A DNA stretch of 64,000 bases. Source: JADGNZ01 sp963715895 (GTDB lineage Bacteria > Acidobacteriota > Thermoanaerobaculia > Gp7-AA8). The position numbers were made by a program, and so were the translations under genes. Within the stretch, counting starts at the first letter, position 1. Each line of letters starts with the position of its first letter. The stretch is taken from positions 3,410,001 through 3,474,000 of the forward strand of contig OY970284.1 of assembly GCA_963715895.1 (NCBI GenBank), in the 5' to 3' direction. This document shows, piece by piece, positions 57,094 through 64,000 of the stretch. Under the pieces are notes generated by a model that was given only the letters and a program-made list of their open reading frames with translations, was not told where the DNA came from and ran no database searches.

Positions 57094-57664
57094 CAGCCAG
57101 CCCGATGACGTCGTCACACTCTGGCAGGCGCAGGGCACCGACGGATTTTGCATGAGCACGGAAGACATCCACAGGAAGATCGAAACGATGAACCGCGTGC
57201 TGCGCAGACAGGCCTTCGACATCTACCTGGTGTGCGCCATGATGATCGTCATTGCTATCAGCTCCATACTCCTGGGGTTGAACACACTGGAAGCGGTTGG
57301 AGCCGTCCTCGGGATCATCGGGTACAGCTATCTCGCCTGGCAGATCCGCCAGAATCGGTTTCGTGGAGCTGCTACCGGTGATGCCGGCGACACGGCCTCA
57401 CTCGATCACCTCCGGACAGAGCTGACGCGGTGGCGCGATTTTCATCGCGGCGCGCGTCTCTGGTGGCGCTTGCTTCTCGTCCTGCCCGGGCCGTTCGTTT
57501 TCTTCGCCGGCTTCGCGCGGGCACACCCGGAAAACGGCATGATCCGTCTCCAAATCATCTTATGGGTTGTCGCCGCCATCGCGACCATTCCGGGCAACCT
57601 TTGGTGGGCTCGCCGCTATCAGCGACAGATCGACCAGCTCGCTCGTCTTCAGGAGGAACATTGA
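57083..57664 (+). CDS. Membrane protein coupled to the ECF sigma factor
   Basis: A 193-residue protein with a soluble N-terminus of about 50 residues (VVTLWQAQGTDGFCMSTEDIHRKIETMNRVL), two TM helices (LVCAMMIVIAISSILLGL, VGAVLGIIGYSYLAWQI), a loop, and two more (WRLLLVLPGPFVFFAGFA, IILWVVAAIATIPGNLWW). There is no zinc finger. By operon position it is a likely anti-sigma factor or partner, but the family is not recognised. It overlaps the sigma gene and a tiny ORF at the other end. Confidence 0.65.
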   Translation: MDNDSQPDDVVTLWQAQGTDGFCMSTEDIHRKIETMNRVLRRQAFDIYLVCAMMIVIAISSILLGLNTLEAVGAVLGIIGYSYLAWQIRQNRFRGAATGDAGDTASLDHLRTELTRWRDFHRGARLWWRLLLVLPGPFVFFAGFARAHPENGMIRLQIILWVVAAIATIPGNLWWARRYQRQIDQLARLQEEH

Positions 57665-57744
57665 AAACATCGCTCAAGCGCATCGCAGTCGTCGTCAGCC
57701 TCGTTTTTCTCGCCAACGAAGGCACCGCGCGGCTGCGCCGCTGA
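57661..57744 (+). CDS. Possible micropeptide after the second ECF module
   Basis: A TTG at 57661 overlaps the preceding stop as TTGA and opens 27 codons: KTSLKRIAVVVSLVFLANEGTARLRR. The start looks like a signal peptide (basic, then VVVSLVFLA). The last residues and the stop are in the arm of a palindromic repeat, so it may be the surviving 5' end of a longer exported protein. Low support. Confidence 0.3.
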   Translation: MKTSLKRIAVVVSLVFLANEGTARLRR

Positions 57745-57860
57745 GCACAGACAAGAGTGTCTGTGCCACATTGGTCCTCGGTATTGGGAGAAGAGTGGAG
57801 TCTTGCGGGACAGAAAGTGGCACAGACACTCTTGTCTGTGCCCAGCGGCGCAGCCGCGCG
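57725..57860. repeat. Intact copy of the CACAGACAAGAGTGTCTGTG element
   Basis: Outer arms GCGCGGCTGCGCCGCTGAGC and CAGCGGCGCAGCCGCGC, inner arms CACAGACAAGAGTGTCTGTG and CACAGACACTCTTGTCTGTG, with about 50 bases between. The intact copy shows what the IS4 element at 28785-30140 interrupted. Confidence 0.85.
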
Positions 57861-57963
57861 TCAGGAGAAGGTCTCTCGACGAAACGGAGTGGCGAAAAAC
57901 AACACCAGAGGGCACGGTTAGCTTCGCAGTAGACGCCGTTCCTCCGCCTGCGTGCACGGTTCC

Positions 57964-58320
57964 TTACCCGCCGCGCCGCAGTTGCAGCGCGCAGACGATC
58001 ACCATCGCGCTGAGCAGCGTACCGATCGGCAGAAACCAGAGCGTGAGGAAACCGGCAATGATCGCCATGATGAGACCTTGGCGGCGGCGCGCAACAACCA
58101 ACTCCAGGACGGCCAGCCATAGGAGCCCGAACGCGACGAACGTAACCTTCATGGCCGTCGATCGCGGATCGATCCCGGCCCGCGATACGACAACGGCCCA
58201 TGGGCCGAGGCGCGAGCCGAAATAGGCGCCGGATCGGAGGGCATGGATGCCGTCGATGAGCATCCATCCGCCCTGCAACGTGGCTGCGAAGATGACGAGA
58301 AGGCGCATCGTGTTCCGCAT
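57964..58320 (-). CDS. Small membrane protein
   Basis: A 118-residue hydrophobic protein: helix 1 LLVIFAATLQGGWMLIDGIHAL, then a loop with SRAGIDPRSTAMK, helix 2 VTFVAFGLLWLAVLELVVARRR, and helices LIMAIIAGFLTLWFLPIGTLL and VIVCALQLRRGG. The family is not recognised. It is divergent from leuS with about 20 bases between the starts; ATG 58308 is an alternative. Confidence 0.6.
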   Translation of the reverse strand: MRNTMRLLVIFAATLQGGWMLIDGIHALRSGAYFGSRLGPWAVVVSRAGIDPRSTAMKVTFVAFGLLWLAVLELVVARRRQGLIMAIIAGFLTLWFLPIGTLLSAMVIVCALQLRRGG

Positions 58321-58328
58321 GGCCTCGT

Positions 58329-58334
58329 TATACT
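58329..58334 (+). promoter_or_regulatory. -10 hexamer (TATACT) of leuS
   Basis: TATACT ends 9 nt before ATG 58344 with only C-rich bases between, again giving a very short or absent leader. No clear -35 is visible. Confidence 0.5.
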
Positions 58335-58343
58335 CCCGCCCCT

Positions 58344-60899
58344 ATGCCTTACGAACCCAAACTGATCGAAGAGAAATGGCAGCGAGCCTGGGCCGATGCC
58401 AAGGTCGCCGAGGTCGATGTCGCCGCACCGGGTGACAAGTTCTACATGCTGAACATGTTCCCGTATCCGTCGGGCGACCTCCATGTCGGCCACGGCCGGA
58501 ACTACATCCTCGGCGACGCTCTTTACCGCTACTTCCGCATGCAGGGGCGGACCGCGCTCAACCCGATGGGATGGGATGCCTTCGGTCTTCCGGCCGAGAA
58601 CGCCGCCATCAAGCGCGGCATCCATCCGCGGCAGTGGACGCTCTCGAACATCGAGCGCGAGAAGAAGCAGTTTCTCCGCTGGGGCATCCTCTACGACTGG
58701 TCGAAGGAGCTGGCCTCGTGCGAGCCGGGGTACTACCGCTGGAACCAGTGGCTCTTCCTGAAGTTGTATGAACTGGGCCTGGCCTATCGCGCCAAGGCAC
58801 CGGTGAACTGGTGTCCCTCCGATCAGACCGTGCTGGCCAACGAGCAGGTCATCGACGGGCGCTGCGAACGATGCAGCACCATCGTCGTGCAGCGCGATCT
58901 GGAGCAGTGGTTCCTGAAGATCACCGACTACGCCGACCGGCTCGATGACGGTCTCGATACCCTGGAGCACTGGCCGGAAAAAGTGAAGCTGATGCAGCGC
59001 AACTGGATCGGCCGCTCCGTCGGAGCCGACGTCGAGTTCGCCGTGCCGTCGCTTGCCAGGTCAATCCGCATCTTCACCACCCGGCCCGACACGATCTACG
59101 GCGCCACCTTCATGGTCCTGGCGCCGGAGCATCCCGACGTCGCGGCGTTGATTGCCGACAACCCCGATCGTGCCGCCATCGAGCAGTGGATCGCCGGCGT
59201 CCGCAATCAGTCCAACCTCGAGCGGCAGGAGGCAGGGAAGGAGGGGCGCTACACAGGGAAGACGGCCACGAATCCGTTCACGAATGAAGAGATCCCCATC
59301 TGGCTCGGCAACTTCGTCCTGATGCAGTACGGCACCGGGGCGATCATGGCCGTGCCGGGGCACGACCAGCGCGACTTCGAGTTTGCCAGGCAGTACGGTC
59401 TGCCGGTCCGCATCGTCGTCCGCCCGTCGAGCGGTGACGTGCCGGATGCCGCCGATCTGACCGAAGCGTTTTCGGTCAAGGACGATTCAGCAATTGCCGT
59501 CAACTCCGGGATCATTTCCGGCCTCACCACCCCCAAAGCGATCGAGCGGATCATCGAAGAGATCGAGCGGATGGCCATCGGAAAGAAGATGGTCCGCTAC
59601 CGGCTGCGCGACTGGCTGATCTCCCGGCAGCGCTACTGGGGGACGCCGATCCCGATGATCTACTGTGATCGCGACGGCATCGTTCCCGTCCCCGAGGAGC
59701 AACTGCCGGTGGAGTTGCCGCTCGATGTGCCGTTTACGGGGCGCGAAGGGAACCCGCTGGCGAAGGACGAGCGCTTCGTCAACACCACCTGTCCCAAGTG
59801 CGGAGGTCCGGCGCGGCGCGAGACCGATACCATGGACACCTTCGTCGACTCCTCGTGGTACTACGCGCGCTTCATCTCCGCGAACGACGGCACGAAGATC
59901 TTCGACTCCGCGTTGGCGAATCGCTGGCTGCCGGTCGATCAGTACATCGGCGGCATCGAGCACGCCATCCTCCACCTGCTCTACGCGCGCTTCATCTGCC
60001 GCACCCTGCATGACATGGGTCTATTGGATTACGAAGAGCCGTTCACGCGCCTCTTCAACCAGGGGATGATCACCAAAGAGGGCTACCGCGACGCCGAGCA
60101 CGGGACGTGGGTGGCCATCGCCGATGTCGAGCGGGTCGATGGGAAGCCGGTCCACAAAACGACCGGCAAGGCGCTGATCGCAGAGACCAGCAAGATGTCG
60201 AAGTCGCACTTCAACGTCGTGCCGCCCGACGAGCTGATCGACCGCTATGGCGCCGACACGGAGCGTGTCTACACGCTCTTCATCGCGCCGCCGGATAAGG
60301 AAGCGGAGTGGTCGGACGAAGCCGTCAACGGCGCCCACCGGTTTCTCAATCGCGTCTGGCACATGGGAGAGCAGATCCAGGTCAGAAGTCAGAAGGCAGA
60401 AGGCGGAAGTGGGGCGCTGGTCCGGAAGACCCATCAGACAATCGATGCCGTCACCCGCCGTTTCGACCGATTCGAGTTCAACACCGCCATCTCCGGTCTG
60501 ATGGAGCTGTCGAACGCCATTGGGGATGCGCTCAATGCGGGCGATGCCGGCTCCGGCGCGCTCCGCGACTCGTACACGACACTGCTCCAGCTCCTCCATC
60601 CCTTCGCCCCGCACATCACCGAGGAGCTATGGGCGATGTTCGGCAACGAGCCATTCATCCTGACCTCGTCCTGGCCGAAGGCCGATCCTGCACTGATGAT
60701 CGAAGACGTCGTCACCATCGTCGTGCAGGTCAACGGCAAACTGCGCGGTCAGGTCGAAGTCCCGAACCCGCCGGAGAAGGAGGTCGTGCTTGCCGCCATT
60801 CGCCAGAACCGCAAAGTTCAGCAGTGGATCGAGGGGAAAGAGGTCGTGAAAGAGGTCTACGTTCCCGGAAAACTGGTGAATATTGTGGTCAAGGGCTGA
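58344..60899 (+). CDS. leuS: Leucyl-tRNA synthetase
   Basis: An 851-residue class I aminoacyl-tRNA synthetase that charges tRNA-Leu. MFPYPSGDLHVGHGRNYILGD contains the HIGH-type motif (HVGH), GTGAIMAVPGHDQRDFEF is the editing domain, and KMSKSHFNV (KMSKS) closes the active site. Length is near that of E. coli. At residues about 680-690 the segment VRSQKAEGGSGALVRK comes from an intergenic-type AGAAGTCAGAAGGCAGAAGG repeat (60381-60410) inserted between the catalytic and anticodon-binding parts without breaking the frame. lptE follows, as in many genomes. Confidence 0.97.
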   Translation: MPYEPKLIEEKWQRAWADAKVAEVDVAAPGDKFYMLNMFPYPSGDLHVGHGRNYILGDALYRYFRMQGRTALNPMGWDAFGLPAENAAIKRGIHPRQWTLSNIEREKKQFLRWGILYDWSKELASCEPGYYRWNQWLFLKLYELGLAYRAKAPVNWCPSDQTVLANEQVIDGRCERCSTIVVQRDLEQWFLKITDYADRLDDGLDTLEHWPEKVKLMQRNWIGRSVGADVEFAVPSLARSIRIFTTRPDTIYGATFMVLAPEHPDVAALIADNPDRAAIEQWIAGVRNQSNLERQEAGKEGRYTGKTATNPFTNEEIPIWLGNFVLMQYGTGAIMAVPGHDQRDFEFARQYGLPVRIVVRPSSGDVPDAADLTEAFSVKDDSAIAVNSGIISGLTTPKAIERIIEEIERMAIGKKMVRYRLRDWLISRQRYWGTPIPMIYCDRDGIVPVPEEQLPVELPLDVPFTGREGNPLAKDERFVNTTCPKCGGPARRETDTMDTFVDSSWYYARFISANDGTKIFDSALANRWLPVDQYIGGIEHAILHLLYARFICRTLHDMGLLDYEEPFTRLFNQGMITKEGYRDAEHGTWVAIADVERVDGKPVHKTTGKALIAETSKMSKSHFNVVPPDELIDRYGADTERVYTLFIAPPDKEAEWSDEAVNGAHRFLNRVWHMGEQIQVRSQKAEGGSGALVRKTHQTIDAVTRRFDRFEFNTAISGLMELSNAIGDALNAGDAGSGALRDSYTTLLQLLHPFAPHITEELWAMFGNEPFILTSSWPKADPALMIEDVVTIVVQVNGKLRGQVEVPNPPEKEVVLAAIRQNRKVQQWIEGKEVVKEVYVPGKLVNIVVKG
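60381..60410 (+). repeat. Intergenic-type GTCAGAAGTCAGAAGGCAGA repeat inside leuS
   Basis: A simple repeat typical of non-coding regions, in frame within the leuS reading frame. On the opposite strand it reads TTCTGCCTTCTGACTTCTGA. Confidence 0.7.
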
Positions 60900-60991
60900 T
60901 GTAACGCTTGCGGTCCATCAGCTCGAGGACATACGTGCTCAGGACGGCGGCGTGCGGGTAATCCTCCGCCGCCGCCCGCGCAAGTTTGAAG

Positions 60992-61387
60992 CTATTCCCG
61001 CGTGAATGTGTCCGATCCTGCAACGATCGAGTTCCATTGGGGCACCCCTGCCTGCGAAAGGAACCAGAGGGATTGAATCTGCATCCCCGATCCGGTGAAT
61101 AGCATCCCGTTCCACGCAGTGATCGATCTGCACTCGGCAAAGTTCGCGGTGAACGATACGGCGTAGCCGTTGTAGGTCCCGGAGATCGGTCGAGGAATGC
61201 CTTGACCGCACCCTACTCTTGTCGTGAAGGTGCCAGTCAGCGCACTCGTGCCAGACGTAGTCAGCACGAGGGTCGAGCCCCGTTGATTCTTCCAGCGGGT
61301 CGTCCCTGGAGGAAACTGCCCAAATACGGAAGGTACGACAAGCAGAATCAAGACGGTGAGAGACAGAAACCTCAGGTAGCGTGACAT
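60992..61387 (-). CDS. Secreted avidin/streptavidin-like biotin-binding protein
   Basis: A 131-residue protein with a signal peptide (YLRFLSLTVLILLVVPSVFG) and a single avidin beta-barrel domain. By alignment to streptavidin, Asn34, Ser38, Ser88, Thr90, Trp92, Trp108, Leu110, Trp118 and Asp126 keep known biotin contacts; Tyr43 and Trp79 of streptavidin are replaced by Phe54 and probably Phe83, and Ser45 by Thr56. Cys60 and Cys86 could form a disulfide as in dimeric avidins. It is encoded between leuS and lptE on the other strand, with no biotin gene nearby. Likely role: binding biotin outside the cell; the affinity is unknown. Confidence 0.8.
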   Translation of the reverse strand: MSRYLRFLSLTVLILLVVPSVFGQFPPGTTRWKNQRGSTLVLTTSGTSALTGTFTTRVGCGQGIPRPISGTYNGYAVSFTANFAECRSITAWNGMLFTGSGMQIQSLWFLSQAGVPQWNSIVAGSDTFTRE

Positions 61388-61485
61388 AAAGCCTCCTTTG
61401 TAGATAAGAGTGACGTATTGAGCAAAAATCCCTCCCCGGCACCATGAAAAGTGAGCGGGCGCTGCTACGTGTTACCTTTCCCCGC

Positions 61486-61998
61486 ATGAAACGCCTCGTC
61501 CTCCTGCTCCTGCCGCTGCTCACCGCCTGCGGCTACGCGCTCGTCGGCAGTGCCAACAACCTGCTGGCGCCGACCGTCCATACGATCGAGGTGCCGGCCT
61601 TCGTCAACCGCACCACGCGCGTCGAGCTCGAACAGCGGGTGACGCAGTCGGTGGCGGCGGAGTTCGTCTCCCGCGGCCGCCTGAAACTGGTCAACTCGCC
61701 TGCCGCAGCCGACGTCATCCTGCGCGGATCGATCGACTCGTTCGGCATCTTCCCCGTGGCCTTCAACGCCCAGGGACTGGCCACCCAGTACCAGATCTCC
61801 ATCACCGCCAAGATCGAGCTCCTCGACCACCGCGCCGACGACAAAGTGCTCTGGAAGAACGACCAGTACCGCTTCTCCGAGAACTATCAGGTCAACTCCC
61901 AGTCGACCGACGCCTTCGACCAGGAGACGCGCGCCATCGACGAGATCGCCCTCCGTTTCGCCGAGTCGCTGGTGACGAATCTGCTGGAAGGGTTCTAA
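61486..61998 (+). CDS. lptE: LPS assembly lipoprotein LptE-like
   Basis: A 170-residue outer-membrane lipoprotein. KRLVLLLLPLLTACGYAL has a lipobox (LTAC), the Cys being lipidated, followed by APTVHTIEVPAFVNRTTRVELEQRVTQSVAAEFVSRGRL and DVILRGSIDSFGI, the pattern of LptE, which plugs LptD during LPS insertion. ATG 61486 is preferred to an in-frame start at 61444 because the signal sequence then starts at once; TACCTT lies just before. Placement after leuS is the common arrangement. lptD is not in the window. Confidence 0.85.
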   Translation: MKRLVLLLLPLLTACGYALVGSANNLLAPTVHTIEVPAFVNRTTRVELEQRVTQSVAAEFVSRGRLKLVNSPAAADVILRGSIDSFGIFPVAFNAQGLATQYQISITAKIELLDHRADDKVLWKNDQYRFSENYQVNSQSTDAFDQETRAIDEIALRFAESLVTNLLEGF

Positions 61999-61999
61999 C

Positions 62000-62132
62000 G
62001 GCGGCTTCGCCGCGTTGTCGGTTATCGGTTATCGATTGGTTGCGCGAGCAATCGCAGACGATGCGTCGTCCGAACCGACAACCGATAACCGATAACGCCG
62101 AAGGCCGCCGTTAACCGACAACGCCGAAGGCC
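62000..62132. repeat. TCGGTTATCGGTT palindrome with GCGGCTTCGCCGC edges
   Basis: TTGTCGGTTATCGGTTATCG on the left and GACAACCGATAACCGATAAC on the right are framed by GCGGCTTCGCCGC / GGCGGCC hairpins. It sits between the convergent lptE and UbiB-like genes. Confidence 0.8.
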
Positions 62133-62135
62133 GCC

Positions 62136-63827
62136 TCACCGCACCTTCGCCTTCTCCTCATCCTTTCGATCGCGAACCAGGGTCGAGATGATCAGGTAGA
62201 TGCCGGCGATGGCGGCCAGGAGGTATCCGGTCATGGCCAGGGCCGGATAGCCGAAGAGCTGGGTGTGCGCCGGAACGCGCATCATCAGCGATGAGGCGAT
62301 CAGCAGCGCCGCGATGATCACGCCGACGGTGATGCGGTTGGCGATCTTGTGGATTCCGGCCAGGAACTGCTCCGCCTGCGTCAGCTTCAGGCTGAGCGAC
62401 AGCCGCCCCGCCGCGGTCTGGTCGATGATCTCGCGGGTCCGGTGCGGCAGATCGTGCATGAGCTGGTTGAGATCGAGCAGGGCAGGGTAGAAGTTGCGCG
62501 GCGCGAACTTCTGGGCCAGCTTCTGAAGCATCAGCCGCTCCGCGTAGTCGCTGATGACGGTGTTCGGGTCGAACTCCGGGTCGAGCCGGCGCGTGATGCC
62601 GTCCAGGTGCAGCAGCGTCTTGGCCAGCATCGCCAACTCCGCCGGCGCCTTCAGCTCGTTGTTGTTGGCCAGAGTGATGACGTTGAAGATCAGTTGGCCG
62701 ATGTTGATATGCCGCACGTCGAGGTCGTGGAAGGCCGACACCAGCGCTGAGATCTCGTGCACGAAGCGGATCGGGTCAAACCCTTCCTGCACTTCCGAGA
62801 CGCGGACGCAGGCATCGGCAACCTCGGCGCCGCGATTCGCCGAGATGGCCATCAGCAGCTTGATGACCTCGTCCTGGAACTCACGGCTGATCCTGCTGAC
62901 CATCCCGAAGTCGAGCAGCACTACCTCGGCCTGGTTTTCTTCGAGGTCGCGCACGAAGACGTTGCCCGGATGCGGATCGGAATGCCAGAACCCGTCGACG
63001 CAGACCTGTTTCAGGTACGCCTTCGTCAGCGCCGCCGCCAGATCGGCGTAGTCGTGATCGATGATCTGCAGCGGCGTCAGCTTCGACACCTTCCGGCCGC
63101 GAACATGCTCCGTCGTCAGCACGTGCGCGGTGGTCATGTCGTGAACGACGCTGGGGATGTAGATCTGGGGGAACTCGGACAGGTTCCGGCGCAGGGTCTC
63201 CATGTTCTGCGCCTCCAGCTCGTAATTCAGCTCGTTCATCAGCGTGAGGCGCGCCTGCTCGAGGGTGCCCACCAGGTTCATCTTCCGGCCGATGTCGCTA
63301 TGCAGCTCGATCGTGGCGGCGATGTCGGCGAAGACCTCCAGATCGTGCTTCACCTGTTCCCGCACACTGGGACGCTGGACCTTGACCACCACCTCGCGGC
63401 CGTCGCGCAGCACCGCGCGATGCACCTGGCCGAGGGAAGCCGCGGCCAGCGGCGTCGACTCGAATGAGTCGAAGGCCTTCGAGATCCGGACCTTCAGCTC
63501 CTCTTCGACGATGCGCTCGACGTCGGCGAAGGAGAACGGCTCGACGTCATCCTGCAGCGATTCCAGCGCGGCGATGTACTCCGGCGGCACGATGTCGGGA
63601 CGCGTGGAAAGGATCTGGCCGAACTTGACGTACGTCGGCCCCATTCCCTTGAGCGCCCTGGCGAAGGCCTCGGCGCGCCGGGCGACGTCCGGCTCCATCT
63701 CGGAAGAGGCCTCGTCGTCGACGACGATGTCTTCCGGGGAGAGCGAAAGGTGGAAGTCTTTGCGCCCATATTTTGTAAAGAGGACGAGCAGATCACGATA
63801 AGCACCAATATCGCGTGGCTTCAGCAT
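62136..63827 (-). CDS. ABC1/UbiB-family atypical kinase
   Basis: A 563-residue membrane-linked protein-kinase-like enzyme. The family KxGQ motif is in YVKFGQILSTRPDIVPPEYI, the nucleotide-binding Ala-rich loop in AAASLGQVHRAVLRDGREVVVKVQ, and the catalytic FWHSDPHPGNV and LLDFGM motifs follow. Two C-terminal TM helices (VGVIIAALLIASSLMM, ALAMTGYLLAAIAGIYLI) anchor it. UbiB homologues support ubiquinone or other isoprenoid-quinone synthesis by extracting lipid precursors. No ubi or men gene is nearby. Confidence 0.94.
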   Translation of the reverse strand: MLKPRDIGAYRDLLVLFTKYGRKDFHLSLSPEDIVVDDEASSEMEPDVARRAEAFARALKGMGPTYVKFGQILSTRPDIVPPEYIAALESLQDDVEPFSFADVERIVEEELKVRISKAFDSFESTPLAAASLGQVHRAVLRDGREVVVKVQRPSVREQVKHDLEVFADIAATIELHSDIGRKMNLVGTLEQARLTLMNELNYELEAQNMETLRRNLSEFPQIYIPSVVHDMTTAHVLTTEHVRGRKVSKLTPLQIIDHDYADLAAALTKAYLKQVCVDGFWHSDPHPGNVFVRDLEENQAEVVLLDFGMVSRISREFQDEVIKLLMAISANRGAEVADACVRVSEVQEGFDPIRFVHEISALVSAFHDLDVRHINIGQLIFNVITLANNNELKAPAELAMLAKTLLHLDGITRRLDPEFDPNTVISDYAERLMLQKLAQKFAPRNFYPALLDLNQLMHDLPHRTREIIDQTAAGRLSLSLKLTQAEQFLAGIHKIANRITVGVIIAALLIASSLMMRVPAHTQLFGYPALAMTGYLLAAIAGIYLIISTLVRDRKDEEKAKVR

Positions 63828-63857
63828 TTCGGTGATGAGATTGCACGCCGCTTGCCT

Positions 63858-63966
63858 GATTGCGGCTTCGCCGCGTTGTCGGTTATCGGTTATCGGTTGA
63901 TTGCGTCTCGCGCGTCAGTCCAGCGCGGGTTCGCCTCACCGATAACCGATAACCGACAACTGACAA
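63858..63966. repeat. TCGGTTATCGGTT palindrome near the window end
   Basis: GCGGCTTCGCCGCGTTGTCG and GGTTATCGGTTATCGG on the left pair with CACCGATAACCGATAACCGA on the right. It belongs to the same family as 4066-4142. The last 34 bases show no gene. Confidence 0.8.
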
Positions 63967-64000
63967 CCCGGCTAAGCAGCATGTTAGGATTACCCCATTC

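Overview
The window is about 64 kb of a high-GC genome (roughly 63-66 % by eye). It is from a Gram-negative (diderm) bacterium: it carries an LptE-type LPS assembly lipoprotein, several secreted proteins with Sec signal peptides and a Bax-inhibitor-type inner-membrane protein. The mix of a DnaK-HspR locus, an S46 peptidase, large secreted DUF11/beta-helix proteins, an anti-sigma-TPR protein, a class GN sortase and abundant palindromic intergenic repeats suggests an uncultured acidobacterium-like lineage. That assignment is inference; there is no rRNA gene here to confirm it.

Layout. 1-8 kb is mostly housekeeping: end of a polyprenyl-phosphate sugar transferase, hemL, a BtuCD/FecDE-type importer, a BI-1 protein, dnaK and an HspR-like MerR regulator. 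8.3-11 kb is an ECF sigma / zinc-finger-TPR anti-sigma / exported micropeptide / AraC-domain module. 11-14.5 kb is an accessory block of small unknown proteins, a ribbon-helix-helix-like protein, a 21-bp phased palindromic array and a cytoplasmic protealysin-like M4 peptidase. 14.6-17 kb looks like a defence patch with lower GC: a ThsB-like TIR protein, then a three-Cys-motif protein with its partner TcmP. 17-21.2 kb is a run of small unrelated genes, mostly on the minus strand, that resembles integron cassettes. 21.3-27 kb holds a complete dedicated sortase system (histidine kinase, response regulator, VIT/VWA target with an LPQTA tail, class GN sortase). 27-30 kb has a MOSC protein, a secreted cupin and an IS4-family element. 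30-34 kb is a glycosylation cluster (methyltransferase, GT-C, GT2, ChbG/YdjC deacetylase). 34-38 kb is a tandem pair of large secreted beta-helix proteins. 38-43 kb has an isocitrate/isopropylmalate dehydrogenase homologue, an S46 peptidase and YebC. 43-47.3 kb is a decayed zone with a frameshifted radical-SAM relic, a beta-propeller fragment, a tRNA-Asp fragment, a retropepsin with an AF2212-like small protein, an SDR and a second 21-bp array. 47.3-58 kb has a SpoIIE phosphatase, a GT2, a sugar-epimerase-like cupin, GNAT, DinB, hemolysin III, SSB, a Vgb-like propeller, D-aminoacyl-tRNA deacylase and a second ECF module. The end holds leuS, an avidin-like secreted protein, lptE and an ABC1/UbiB kinase.

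The most unusual items are the avidin homologue with most streptavidin biotin contacts preserved, the two independent 21-nt-period arrays (one beside a putative ribbon-helix-helix protein), the TIR/three-Cys/TcmP patch, two ECF modules that each end in a micropeptide ORF, an IS4 insertion whose empty site can be read from a second repeat copy in the same window, and intergenic repeat DNA that has become protein-coding inside leuS. Several genes also share a -10 hexamer only 6-11 nt before the start codon, which suggests leaderless mRNAs. Function calls rest on reading sequence motifs; no database search was run.
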